DNA of 64,000 nt from Clostridiaceae bacterium Marseille-Q4149 (lineage in GTDB: Bacteria; Bacillota; Clostridia; Oscillospirales; Oscillospiraceae). Shown here in pieces: positions 1-16,123 of this stretch. The stretch covers positions 2,232,001 to 2,296,000 of the forward strand of contig CP073691.1 of the NCBI GenBank assembly GCA_018228685.1, read 5' to 3'. How positions within the stretch are numbered: the stretch's first letter is position 1; every line of letters starts with the position of its first letter. The translations under genes were made by a program, and so were the position numbers. The notes under the pieces are model-generated. The model saw only the letters and a program-made list of their open reading frames with translations, ran no database searches and had not been told where the DNA came from.

Positions 1-76
1 TCCTTCCCTATATTTGGCATGCATGCCATGATTGTAACAGAGATTTTCGGAAAAGGCAAGGGGAATTTGGAAAAAG

Positions 77-113
77 CCCCGCGCCCCGGACGGGACGCAG
101 GGGGCGGGTCAGA
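77..113 (-). terminator. Probable terminator after the U32-like gene
   Basis: On the minus strand a GC-rich imperfect stem (GCCCC..GGGGC with bulges) overlaps the stop of the U32-like gene and is followed by TTTTT. Bulges make the pairing less certain than at the other terminators here. The remaining left edge (1-76) shows only a GGCATGCATGCC palindrome and no gene. Confidence 0.45.
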
Positions 114-1011
114 ACAGGTCCAGGGTGTTGTCCAGATACAGGGCCTCCCGGACGTGAATGTGGTACTCCGGGCGGGTCAGATAGTGCAGCAGGAACTCCA
201 GCAGCAGGGCGGTGCCCAGGCTGCGGCCCTCGATCTTGAACTGGGAAAAGCCCATGGGGAGATAAACGTCCCGGATATCGTTCACGCCGATGAAGCCGGG
301 GTTCTCCATGGCCCGGGAGAAGCGATAGCCCCCGGCGGCGTCCGGGGCGGTGCAGCGGTGGACGGGACCCTCCAGGCCCAGGTTCTCCCGGCTGACGGAC
401 CGGTAGCAGGCGGCCCGGTCCCGGCAGCCGAAGGCGCAGCACTCGTTGCACAGAAGCTCCGTCTTGTCCCGCAGGACCTGGGGCAGGGTGTCCAGCTGGC
501 GGAAGGCCCGGTTCAGCCGGAAATCCGCCACCACATAGCGGAACTCCGGCCGCTCCAGCTCCCGGCGCAGCAGGGAAAAATCCGTCAGCACCTTGGTGGT
601 GGAGGAGACGAAGTACAGCCCGGGATAGGTCCGGCGCAGATGGTCCAGCAGCAGGTCCGAGTGGACGATGACTCCGTTCTGCGGGCCGGGGCTTTCCGCC
701 AGCAGGCGGCACAGCCGGTTGCAGCGGGGGTCCGACAGGTGCTCCGGCCGCAGCAGGGAGTTGCTGAAGGTCAGCCGGGCGGAGATGCCGTATTCCCGGG
801 TCAGGGCCAGCACCTCCCGGGGGTCCCGGTCCCCGGACCCCACCCGGCCGCCGCCCCAGATGCAGTCCGCCGGTGCGCCATACAGGGAGGCGATGCGGCA
901 CCAATCGTAAAAATACTCCCGGTGCTGCCGGAACAGCGGCAGAAACACCCGGTAAAAATCGTAAAATTCAAACAGGCCCGGCAGATGATAGCAGGCGGCG
1001 GATGCGGACAT
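109..1011 (-). CDS. U32-peptidase-like protein with a Cys cluster
   Basis: 300 residues from the ATG at 1011, chosen because AAGGGAGGAG lies about 10 nt upstream; a longer in-frame reading has no such site. The C-terminal third carries FKIEGR (about 258-263), a signature of peptidase U32 / YegQ / RlhA-type proteins, and a cysteine group at 188, 191, 192, 196, 202 and 220 laid out like the U32 Cys cluster that may hold an Fe-S centre. U32 members act in rRNA hydroxylation, ubiquinone synthesis or collagen breakdown, so the substrate cannot be named. The gene follows rpoC but is separated from it by a strong terminator, so it is probably transcribed on its own. It is shorter than classical U32 proteins (about 400 aa). 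The family assignment is by motif only. Confidence 0.6.
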   Translation of the reverse strand: MSASAACYHLPGLFEFYDFYRVFLPLFRQHREYFYDWCRIASLYGAPADCIWGGGRVGSGDRDPREVLALTREYGISARLTFSNSLLRPEHLSDPRCNRLCRLLAESPGPQNGVIVHSDLLLDHLRRTYPGLYFVSSTTKVLTDFSLLRRELERPEFRYVVADFRLNRAFRQLDTLPQVLRDKTELLCNECCAFGCRDRAACYRSVSRENLGLEGPVHRCTAPDAAGGYRFSRAMENPGFIGVNDIRDVYLPMGFSQFKIEGRSLGTALLLEFLLHYLTRPEYHIHVREALYLDNTLDLF

Positions 1012-1072
1012 GGCGAAACGGCTCCTCCCTTGTGCGGATACCCCTACTGTACCACGCCGCCGGGAAAAAGGC

Positions 1073-1111
1073 AAGAAAACAGCCCCCGGCGGGAATCCGC
1101 CGGGGGCTGCG
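1073..1111 (-). terminator. rpoBC terminator
   Basis: On the minus strand CCCCCGGCGG, a short loop, CCGCCGGGGG, then TGTTTTCTT. It lies about 30 bp past the rpoC stop and closes the rpoB-rpoC transcript. Confidence 0.85.
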
Positions 1112-1139
1112 TAACGAACCGTATATGCCCGGAGTCGTC

Positions 1140-4904
<3,765 letters not shown>

Positions 4905-4925
4905 GCTCTATGCTCCTCCTGTTCC

Positions 4926-8609
<3,684 letters not shown>

Positions 8610-8755
8610 TACTCACGCCTTTCTTTTCGCATTTTCTCCGTGCTTTTCCTTGGGAACCGCTCTCCCGGGATTTTGACACGCTCGGCCCGGTTGTTTGTTT
8701 TCGCCCGAGCCCACTTGTAATTTTGGGGGAAAGCTGGTATCATAACAGCAGATTG

Positions 8756-8778
8756 AAATGGGGCATCAGGCCCCATTT
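8756..8778 (-). other. 5' leader hairpin of rpoB mRNA
   Basis: AAATGGGGC and GCCCCATTT form a 9-bp stem with a 5-nt loop, about 10 nt past the predicted start of the rpoB transcript. No U-run follows, so it looks like a 5'-end stabilising or regulatory stem rather than a terminator. Confidence 0.5.
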
Positions 8779-8795
8779 TCTCAATATAGCGTCTT

Positions 8796-8825
8796 ATTGT
8801 ACCACAGGCGCGGCCCCTTTGTCAA
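8796..8825 (-). promoter_or_regulatory. rpoBC promoter
   Basis: Minus strand TTGACA, 18-nt spacer, TACAAT: a near-consensus housekeeping promoter giving a leader of about 180 nt before rpoB. Confidence 0.85.
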
Positions 8826-8832
8826 CATAAAA

Positions 8833-8876
8833 CCCCGCCGGGAGCCCGATTTTTTCGGACTCCCGGCGGGATTTTT
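8833..8876. terminator. Bidirectional terminator-like hairpin
   Basis: CCCGCCGGGAG pairs with CTCCCGGCGGG; ATTTTT follows on the plus strand and GTTTTATG on the minus strand. It lies between the rpoB promoter and an orphan structured segment and insulates the strong rpoB promoter from upstream transcription. Confidence 0.6.
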
Positions 8877-8879
8877 CGC

Positions 8880-9036
8880 AGGCGCCGTATTTTTATGCTG
8901 CGCAAGGGATTTTTCGAAATTGCGGGCATTTCCCGCGCGATCCGTCGGACGGAGCCGCGGACGGTCCGCAAATGCGTAGCCTTGCAGCGCGCCGGAAAGC
9001 TCCATCCCCGGGTGTCTGGCCCGGGGCCGTTTTTTT
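8880..9036 (+). ncRNA. Candidate structured small RNA (unidentified)
   Basis: No reading frame fits this stretch. Read on the plus strand it has three small perfect hairpins in series: GCGGG-CATTT-CCCGC (8922-8936), TCCGT-CGG-ACGGA (8941-8953) and GCGGAC-G-GTCCGC (8957-8969). They are followed by a textbook terminator: CCCCGGG, 7-nt loop, CCCGGGG, then seven T (9030-9036). A terminator with no gene before it suggests a non-coding transcript. I see no convincing promoter at its 5' end and no match to 6S, SRP or tmRNA hallmarks, so this is only a candidate. Confidence 0.3.
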
Positions 9037-9093
9037 GACTGGAGAATGCCGGAAAATTTGGAAAATATTTTGGCATTTTATGCCGATACGTCA

Positions 9094-9122
9094 TTGCATT
9101 AAAGCCCAAAAGCTGGTATAAT
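9094..9122 (+). promoter_or_regulatory. Promoter of the subtilase gene
   Basis: TTGCAT, 17-nt spacer, TATAAT; the start codon follows about 60 bp downstream with AGGAGG just before it. Confidence 0.8.
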
Positions 9123-9182
9123 ATGTAAGTCGCGCTGAGCTTTTATGCAGCGGCGGACAATATATTTTATAGGAGGAACGAG

Positions 9183-12100
9183 ATGACAGCTATCAAACGG
9201 TGCTGCGCACTGGCTCTGGCGGTTCTGATGATCCTGACCGCCCTGCCGGTGACGGCATTCGCCCAGGCAGCTGAGCAGGAGGTCAACGCCTCCCTGCAGG
9301 AAACCACGGTCAGCGGTATCGCCAACGATATCGCCCGCCAGGTCCTGCGCAGCGGCCAGAAAAACGGCGAAAAAATCCAGATGGAGAACACCGCGAAGCT
9401 CGACGACAGCGACGAAGTCGAGATCATCGTGGTGGTCAACGACTCCGTGGCCGACCCGGATTCCCGGGCCCAGGTCAACGCCCTGCTGCGCACGCAGAAG
9501 AGCGCCCTGGCTCAGATCAACCGGGCCATTGACGGGCAGGTGGAGCCCCAGCGGCAGTATACCACCCTGCTCAACGGCTTTTCCGCCACGGTGACCTATG
9601 GCCAGTACAAGGCCATCCGGAAGCTGGACTGCGTCCAGTCCGCCTTCATTTCCCCCACGTTTGAGCTGCTGCCCGACACCGCCAACAGCAACCGGATGAT
9701 CGGCGGCGGTATCTATAATACCACGGGCTTCACCGGCGAGGGGATGCTGGTGGCCATTCTGGATACCGGCGTGGACATGAGCCACGAGATCTTCAAAACC
9801 GCCCCCAAGAGCCCTTCCCTGACCCGGGAGAAGCTCCAGTCCATGCTGGAGACTTATGATTTCCAGGTGGAGAGCATCGTCAAGGGCATCAGCGTGTCCG
9901 ACCTGTATTACAGCGCCAAGATCCCCTTCCAGTTTGACTACGGCGACAAGGATAAGGACGGCAATCCCGGCGAAAAGGGCAGCCACGGCACCCATGTGGC
10001 CTCCACCGCCGCCGGTAATGTGGGCGTCAACGATGCCGTCATGGGCGTGGCTCCCCAGGCCCAGATCATCAACATGAACGTGTTCAAGTCCACCGGCGGC
10101 GCGTCCTATGCGGACATTCTGGCCGCTCTGGAGGACTGCATCCTGCTGGGCGTGGACGTGGCCAACCTGAGCCTGGGCTCCGACTGCGGCTACATCGACT
10201 ATGACAGCGAGGACGCCTTCACCAAGAGCCTGCTGGACGTGTTCGAGCGCACCGGCGAGAGCGGCGTGTCCCTGGCTGTGGCCGCCGGCAACGCCTATAA
10301 CGCCGCCTATGGCGACGCCTTCGGCGGCAAGGCCCTGGCCTCCAACCCCGATTACGGCCTGGTCAGCGAGCCCTCCACCTATGGCGAGTCCCTGTCCGTG
10401 GCCGCCGTGTCCAACGGCATGGTCAAGGGCCCCTATGTCACCGTGGGCGGCAAGGACCTGGCCTATCAGGACAGCGCCACCATCAGCGAGGACGAGAACG
10501 CCAAGCCCTTCCGCAGCCTGTCCGCCCGGGGCTCCATCGAGTATGTGGTGGTTCCCAACTACGGCGCGGAGGAGGACTATGCAGGCCTGGACCTGACCGG
10601 CAAGATCGCCCTGGTGCAGCGGGGCGGCGGTATGTACTATGAGCAGAAGGAGCGCAACGCCGCCAACGCCGGCGCCATTGGCATGCTGGTGTACAACAAC
10701 GTCCCCGGCATGCTGTACATGTCCATCACCGACTGGAAGATCCCCTGCGCCTTCATCTCCCAGGCCGCCGGTGAATACATGAAGCAGCAGGAGACCAAGA
10801 CTCTGTCCGTGGCCTCCGCCGACGCCCTGGTGGAATCCCCCACCTATGGCATGGCCGACTTCTCCAGCTGGGGCGCTACCCCCGAGCTGACCCTGAAGCC
10901 GGAGATCACCGCCCCCGGCGCGGGCATCTATGCCGCCGTGCCCGGCGGTTATGAGAGCATGGACGGCACGTCCATGGCATCCCCCCACGCGGCCGGCGGC
11001 ATGGCCATCGTCCAGCAGGCCCTGAAGGCCCGGGGCAACAGCATGACCGGCGCCCAGCGCAAGCACATGACCGACACCCTGCTCATGAGCACCGCCCATG
11101 TGATCTATGACGACAACGGCGTGCCCTATTCCCCCCGGAAGCAGGGCGCTGGCCTGATGAGCATCAACGACGCCGTGAATACCCGGGGTTATCTGTCCGT
11201 GGAGGGCATGGAGCGTCCCAAGCTGGAGCTGAAGGACGATCCCGCCATGAAGGGCGTGTACACCATGACCTTCACCGTCCACAACACCGGCAGCGACACC
11301 CTGTATTACGACGTGACCCCCCTGGTGCTGACCGACACCACCGAGGCCTATGTCAACGGCAGCGGGCAGGAGTTCTCCACCATCAGCGGAAGCTCCCGGC
11401 TGCTCCCCCACACCTTCACCACCAACTGCGAGAATAATCGGGTGGCCGTGGCTCCCGGCAAGACCGCCGATGTCACCGTCACCGTCACCGTTACCGACGA
11501 GGGCCGGAAGATGCTGGCCCAGTTCCCCAACGGCAGCTATGTGGAGGGCTTCGTGACCCTGACCCAGGTGGCCGCCGACGGCAGCGCCCTGACCGATCCC
11601 ATTGATCTGGGCCTGCCGTTCCTGGCCTTCTACGGCGACTGGACCAAGGCTCCCATCATGGATTCCACCGATTACTGGGAGACGCTGGACGGCTCCGCCA
11701 GCCAGGCCCAGGCGTACATGAACACCGCCTTCTCCTCCTCCAGCGAGAACACGGTGGACACCTATCTGGGCGACAACAACTACACCACCGTTCCGTATCT
11801 GGCGGACCGCAACGCCATTTCCCCCAACAACGATGACTTCATGGACAGCCTCACCGGCATCTACACCGGTCTGCTGCGCAACACCAAGAGCCTGAGGTAT
11901 ACCATCACCGGCGCCAACGGCCAGGTGTACTACAGCAAGGACTGCGAGTATGTGGGCAAGTCCATCTACAGCTACGACTATTACCGCATTGTGCCCGCCG
12001 GTGTGGACGCCGAATATGACGGCATTGAGCCCTGGTACGGCACCGACGCCCACAACGCCAAGCTACCCAACAACACCAAGGCCACCGTGACCATCGAGGC

Positions 12101-15100
12101 CACCCTGCCCTATGGCGACGGCGTGGGGACCAACCAGAAGCACTCCTGGTCCTTCCCCATCACCATCGACACCGAGGAGCCTCATGCCGACAACCTGAAG
12201 GTCACCGAGTCCGAGGGCCGGTACTATCTGAGCCTGGACGTGTCCGATAACCAGTATGTGGCGGCCGTGGTGTTCTACAACATCAAGAACAGCGAGATGC
12301 TCTATGGTATGCAGGGCTTCGGCGAGGACAAGCCCGGCGTCACCAGCCACATCAAGGAGTATGACATCACCGGCTTCGGCGAGACCTTCGGCATGATCGT
12401 CCACGACTACGCCGGCAACTCCAAGGTGTATACCGTCCGTGCTCCCGGCAACCCCGACGATCACGGCACCATCACCCCCACCAACATCCTCTGGACCGAG
12501 AACTTCAACGAGAAGTGGCTCCCCGACGACTGGAGCGTCCAGAGCAAGGGCGGCTCTCTGAACACCTGGTACCGCGACGAGGACTACATGGCCGCCGTGG
12601 ATCATGACGACGACAACCAGCAGGACGAGTGGCTGATCTCCCGCACCACCGATATCAGCGGCGTGGATACCGAGGTCCACATGGTCTTCGATTTCTACAC
12701 CACCTATTGGTACACCGTGGAGTATAAGCACTGCAACCTGCAGGTCATGGCCTCCGGCGACGGCGGCGAGAACTGGCAGGAGATCTGGAACCTGCAGCGG
12801 GATTCCGGCCTGTTCACCGCCTGGACCAAGACCCAGGCCAAGGTGACCATCCCCGAGAGCCTGCAAAGCAGCAAGGACCTGCGCTTCGCCTTTGTCTACA
12901 CCGGTAAGGGCGGCTCCACCCTGTCTATGGACAACGTCCAGCTGTACGCCGAGGAGCGGGACAACTATGTGTCCGTCACCGCCACCGCCGGTGAGGGCGG
13001 CACCATCACCCCCGCCGGTCAGACCCTGGTGAAGAAGGGTACCAGCAAGACCTTCGACATCGCTCCCGCCCAGGGCTATGAGATCGTCAACGTCAACGTG
13101 GACGGCGCCGATCTCGGCCCCATCAGCTACTACACCTTCCAGCGGGTGGGCGTGGACCACACCATCTCCGCCACCTTCCAGAAGGCCCAGCAGTCCGGCG
13201 ACACCGTGACCCTGACCACCACCGCCAATGAGGGCGGTACCGTGGCCCCCGCCGGTCAGACCACCTATGTCTCCGGCCAGGCCGTGGACGTTACCTTCAC
13301 CCCGGACCAGGGCTATCAGCTGGCCTCCGTGAAGGTCAACGGCCGCACCGTGGACGTGACGGACGGCGCCTACACCCTGGTCATGGACCAGAGCTATGCC
13401 GTGTCCGCCGCCTTCGAGAAGATTCCCGACGTCCCCGTGGTGATGTTCCAGAACGACTTCGAGGACGTGGCCGGCGACAGCTTCCCCTTCCACGGTTGGA
13501 CCGTGAAGGTGCAGGATACCAGCAGCACATGGAAGCAGTATACCTATTACAACTGGAAGAACGAGGGCAATGATTCCAAGCACGCTTACATCAGCAACGA
13601 CTGGAAGGGTGCACAGGATGAGTACCTGATCTCCCCGGTGGTGGACCTGTCCGGTACCCGTGACGGCGTGCTGACCTTCGACTTCGCCTACGGCGAGTAC
13701 GGCATCAAGAACAAGACCTTCACCGCTACGGTGGAAGCTTCTACCGACGGCGGAAAGACGTGGAACGCTATCTGGAACTTCCAAGACAGCTATACCGGCC
13801 AGCAGGCCAGCAACTACATCATTTCCGGCAGCGCAGAGGTTCCCGTGCCCGCCGAGTACAATGTGGACGGCGTCCAGTTTGCCTTCCGCTATGTCCATCC
13901 CAATGAGGACACTACCGGCCAGCTGGCCATCGACAACGTGAAGCTGATGGCGGTGGAGGACGGCCCCGTGGCCCAGAAGTACACCATCACCGCCACCGCC
14001 GGTGAGGGCGGCTCCATCACCCCCGCCGGTGAGGTGTCCGTGAAGGAGGGCGCGTCCCAGACCTTCGCCATCGCCGCCCAGGAGGGCTACGCCATCGCCG
14101 ATGTGCTGGTGGACGGCCAGAGCGTGGGCGCGGTGGACAGCTACACCTTTGAGAATGTCACCGCCAACCACACCATCGCCGCCCTGTTCACCAAGACGGC
14201 CTCCGACGTGCAGTTCGACAACGACTTCGAGTCCGAGACCTTCCCCGGCCACGGCTGGACCCTCCAGTCCACCCGCAGCGACAGCCCCTATACCTGGTAC
14301 CAGGGCACCAACAGAAACCTCAACACCACCAAGCAGGCCCGCATCGACATGGATTACTATGAAGATCCCTGGGGCGGCGGCTGGAGCGTGGGCAGCATCC
14401 GCAAGCCCCTGCTGCCTATGGCAGGCGGCAGCGACAAGCTGCAGGATGAGTATCTCATCTCCCCGGTGGTGAACCTCACCGGCAAGACGCCCACGCTGAG
14501 CTTCGATTACCTGCTGTTCAAGTCCGTCATCGGCAACTACTGCTCCGTGACCGTGGAGGCCACCACCGACGGCGGCCAGACCTGGACCACCATCTGGAAT
14601 GCCGCCGATCTGGAGCCGGTAAGCGGTTATTGGTTCATGGGCACGGCCAACGTTGCCGTTCCCGCCGCCTTCTGCACGGACAATGCCCAGTTCGCCTTCC
14701 ACTTCTATAAGAAGGCCAACCGGGGCTATGACGATACCGACGCCATGTTCGCCATCGACAACGTGACCATGACCTACGGCGCCACCGATCCCTGCGCCGA
14801 TGGTCATACCCTCACCGCCGTGGCGGAGGTCCCCGCCACCTGCACCGAGACCGGCGTCAAGGCCCACTGGGTGTGCTCCGTCTGCAGCAAGCTGTTCAGC
14901 GACGCCGATGGCAAGAACGAGACCACCCTGGAGGCCCTGACCATCGGCGTGCTGGGCCACGACTATGGCGAGGCCGCCTGGACCTGGACCGGCTACGAGT
15001 CCGCCAAGGCTACCTTCACCTGCAGCCGTGACGCCAGCCATGTGGAGGAGGTCACCGCCGCTGTTACCAGCGAGATCACCACCCCCGCTTCCTGCGAGAG

Positions 15101-15500
15101 CACCGGCGTCCGGACCTATACCGCCACGGTGACCTTCCAGGGCAAGAACTACACCGACACCCGCACCGAGACCCTGCCCTCCCTGGGTCACAAGACCCAG
15201 CTGGTGGGTGCTAAGCCCGCCACCTGCACGGAAGACGGCTACACCGGCGACGAGGTGTGCACCGTGTGCCAAGAGGTCGTGAAGAAGGGCGAAGTCATCC
15301 CCGCTACCGGCCACGATTACAAGGACGGCAAGTGCACCAACTGCGGCGAGACCGACCCCAACTACAAGCCCGCTGAGCCCGAGAATCCCGGCGTCAAGAC
15401 CGGCGACGAGGCTCACACCGCTCTGTGGCTGGCTGCGGCCTCCGTATCCCTGCTGGCTGCCGCTGCCCTGCTGCTGAGCAAGAAAAAGCACCTGAGCTGA
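9183..15500 (+). CDS. Giant cell-surface subtilisin-like protease (S8)
   Basis: 2105 residues. A signal peptide (about 1-30, ending TAFAQA) is followed by a propeptide and an S8 domain with the full triad: Asp194 (LDTGVD), His268 (SHGTHVAS) and Ser597 (DGTSMASPH). A protease-associated insert lies between His and Ser, as in lactocepin/C5a-peptidase types. After a Fn3-like region come three cleaved-adhesin/MAM-like blocks (about 1105-1258, 1420-1590, 1680-1870) alternating with bacterial repeat units of the form GEGGTITPAG (about 1270, 1350, 1607). Then a Cys-containing repeat region follows (GHDY..CTNCG, to about 2056). The C-terminus has VKTGD, a hydrophobic helix and SKKKHLS, a sortase-type anchor variant. 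The product is expected on the wall, degrading host or dietary protein. It is monocistronic. Confidence 0.93.
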   Translation: MTAIKRCCALALAVLMILTALPVTAFAQAAEQEVNASLQETTVSGIANDIARQVLRSGQKNGEKIQMENTAKLDDSDEVEIIVVVNDSVADPDSRAQVNALLRTQKSALAQINRAIDGQVEPQRQYTTLLNGFSATVTYGQYKAIRKLDCVQSAFISPTFELLPDTANSNRMIGGGIYNTTGFTGEGMLVAILDTGVDMSHEIFKTAPKSPSLTREKLQSMLETYDFQVESIVKGISVSDLYYSAKIPFQFDYGDKDKDGNPGEKGSHGTHVASTAAGNVGVNDAVMGVAPQAQIINMNVFKSTGGASYADILAALEDCILLGVDVANLSLGSDCGYIDYDSEDAFTKSLLDVFERTGESGVSLAVAAGNAYNAAYGDAFGGKALASNPDYGLVSEPSTYGESLSVAAVSNGMVKGPYVTVGGKDLAYQDSATISEDENAKPFRSLSARGSIEYVVVPNYGAEEDYAGLDLTGKIALVQRGGGMYYEQKERNAANAGAIGMLVYNNVPGMLYMSITDWKIPCAFISQAAGEYMKQQETKTLSVASADALVESPTYGMADFSSWGATPELTLKPEITAPGAGIYAAVPGGYESMDGTSMASPHAAGGMAIVQQALKARGNSMTGAQRKHMTDTLLMSTAHVIYDDNGVPYSPRKQGAGLMSINDAVNTRGYLSVEGMERPKLELKDDPAMKGVYTMTFTVHNTGSDTLYYDVTPLVLTDTTEAYVNGSGQEFSTISGSSRLLPHTFTTNCENNRVAVAPGKTADVTVTVTVTDEGRKMLAQFPNGSYVEGFVTLTQVAADGSALTDPIDLGLPFLAFYGDWTKAPIMDSTDYWETLDGSASQAQAYMNTAFSSSSENTVDTYLGDNNYTTVPYLADRNAISPNNDDFMDSLTGIYTGLLRNTKSLRYTITGANGQVYYSKDCEYVGKSIYSYDYYRIVPAGVDAEYDGIEPWYGTDAHNAKLPNNTKATVTIEATLPYGDGVGTNQKHSWSFPITIDTEEPHADNLKVTESEGRYYLSLDVSDNQYVAAVVFYNIKNSEMLYGMQGFGEDKPGVTSHIKEYDITGFGETFGMIVHDYAGNSKVYTVRAPGNPDDHGTITPTNILWTENFNEKWLPDDWSVQSKGGSLNTWYRDEDYMAAVDHDDDNQQDEWLISRTTDISGVDTEVHMVFDFYTTYWYTVEYKHCNLQVMASGDGGENWQEIWNLQRDSGLFTAWTKTQAKVTIPESLQSSKDLRFAFVYTGKGGSTLSMDNVQLYAEERDNYVSVTATAGEGGTITPAGQTLVKKGTSKTFDIAPAQGYEIVNVNVDGADLGPISYYTFQRVGVDHTISATFQKAQQSGDTVTLTTTANEGGTVAPAGQTTYVSGQAVDVTFTPDQGYQLASVKVNGRTVDVTDGAYTLVMDQSYAVSAAFEKIPDVPVVMFQNDFEDVAGDSFPFHGWTVKVQDTSSTWKQYTYYNWKNEGNDSKHAYISNDWKGAQDEYLISPVVDLSGTRDGVLTFDFAYGEYGIKNKTFTATVEASTDGGKTWNAIWNFQDSYTGQQASNYIISGSAEVPVPAEYNVDGVQFAFRYVHPNEDTTGQLAIDNVKLMAVEDGPVAQKYTITATAGEGGSITPAGEVSVKEGASQTFAIAAQEGYAIADVLVDGQSVGAVDSYTFENVTANHTIAALFTKTASDVQFDNDFESETFPGHGWTLQSTRSDSPYTWYQGTNRNLNTTKQARIDMDYYEDPWGGGWSVGSIRKPLLPMAGGSDKLQDEYLISPVVNLTGKTPTLSFDYLLFKSVIGNYCSVTVEATTDGGQTWTTIWNAADLEPVSGYWFMGTANVAVPAAFCTDNAQFAFHFYKKANRGYDDTDAMFAIDNVTMTYGATDPCADGHTLTAVAEVPATCTETGVKAHWVCSVCSKLFSDADGKNETTLEALTIGVLGHDYGEAAWTWTGYESAKATFTCSRDASHVEEVTAAVTSEITTPASCESTGVRTYTATVTFQGKNYTDTRTETLPSLGHKTQLVGAKPATCTEDGYTGDEVCTVCQEVVKKGEVIPATGHDYKDGKCTNCGETDPNYKPAEPENPGVKTGDEAHTALWLAAASVSLLAAAALLLSKKKHLS

Positions 15501-15520
15501 CCCTAAAAAGTCAGGTAATA

Positions 15521-15560
15521 GCAATAGCCCCGGGATGCTATCGCGTCCCGGGGCTATTGC
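15521..15560. repeat. 15-bp perfect inverted repeat
   Basis: GCAATAGCCCCGGGA and TCCCGGGGCTATTGC surround a 10-nt loop just after the protease stop. No T-run follows, so it is not a complete terminator; it may protect the mRNA 3' end before the terminator at 15588. Confidence 0.6.
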
Positions 15561-15587
15561 ATAGAACCTTTGATTCTCTGCACTCCA

Positions 15588-15626
15588 TAAAAAATCCGCA
15601 GGGCACAGCCCTGCGGATTTTTTTAC
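15588..15626. terminator. Bidirectional terminator
   Basis: AAATCCGCAGGGC, loop ACA, GCCCTGCGGATTT, with a T-run on the plus strand and A-run before it. It serves the protease gene and the convergent P-loop gene. Confidence 0.85.
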
Positions 15627-15635
15627 TTGATTCGG

Positions 15636-16046
15636 TTACAGATACTTGCGCATGCCCTCGGTGGCCACGGAAGCGTCGGCGGTGAGGGTCACGGTGAACT
15701 TCACGGTGTTGGCATCGCTGAACTTGTCCAGCCAGTGCAGGAACTTTTCCACGGCGGCGAAGTCCTCGCTATGTACGATCTTGCACAGGTTGTCCACATA
15801 GACGTGGGAAATATCGTAATTGCCCGCATACAGACCGCTGATGAAGCCCCGCAGGCACTCAAAAGAATCCAAGTGGTATTCACCGGCGTTGACCAGGCGC
15901 ACAGAGGACTTGATGTCGTAGGTCATGTCCGCGCCGGGCTCGATGCAGACAACGCAGCCGCCCTCCTCGGCCACGGAGGCATGAACCAGCTCGATGAGCT
16001 GCTTGGTCTTGCCTGCGCCGTTGTCGCCCATAATCAATCTAACCAT
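15636..16046 (-). CDS. Small P-loop protein of unknown function
   Basis: 136 residues. The N-terminus MVRLIMGDNGAGKT contains a Walker A loop (Gly7-Thr14); HVYVDN further on resembles a Walker B strand. It is too short for a full ATPase domain of the usual families, yet has a good ribosome site (AAAGGAG, 10 nt). I do not recognise the family. It lies between the protease and pgi on the minus strand and ends at a strong terminator. It may be a minimal nucleotide-binding regulator. Confidence 0.75.
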   Translation of the reverse strand: MVRLIMGDNGAGKTKQLIELVHASVAEEGGCVVCIEPGADMTYDIKSSVRLVNAGEYHLDSFECLRGFISGLYAGNYDISHVYVDNLCKIVHSEDFAAVEKFLHWLDKFSDANTVKFTVTLTADASVATEGMRKYL

Positions 16047-16123
16047 AAGAGATCACTCCTTTTGCATATATGTATACCATACCATAACTTGACGGAAATG
16101 GCAATGGGAAAATATACGGTTTT

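Noticed and set aside
8756..8778. Attenuator in the rpoB leader
   Set aside because: The stem has no U-run after it, so termination is unlikely.
9099..15524. Long minus-strand frames opposite the subtilase
   Set aside because: Antisense by-products of GC-rich third positions; repetitive Gly/Val/His composition and no start signals.
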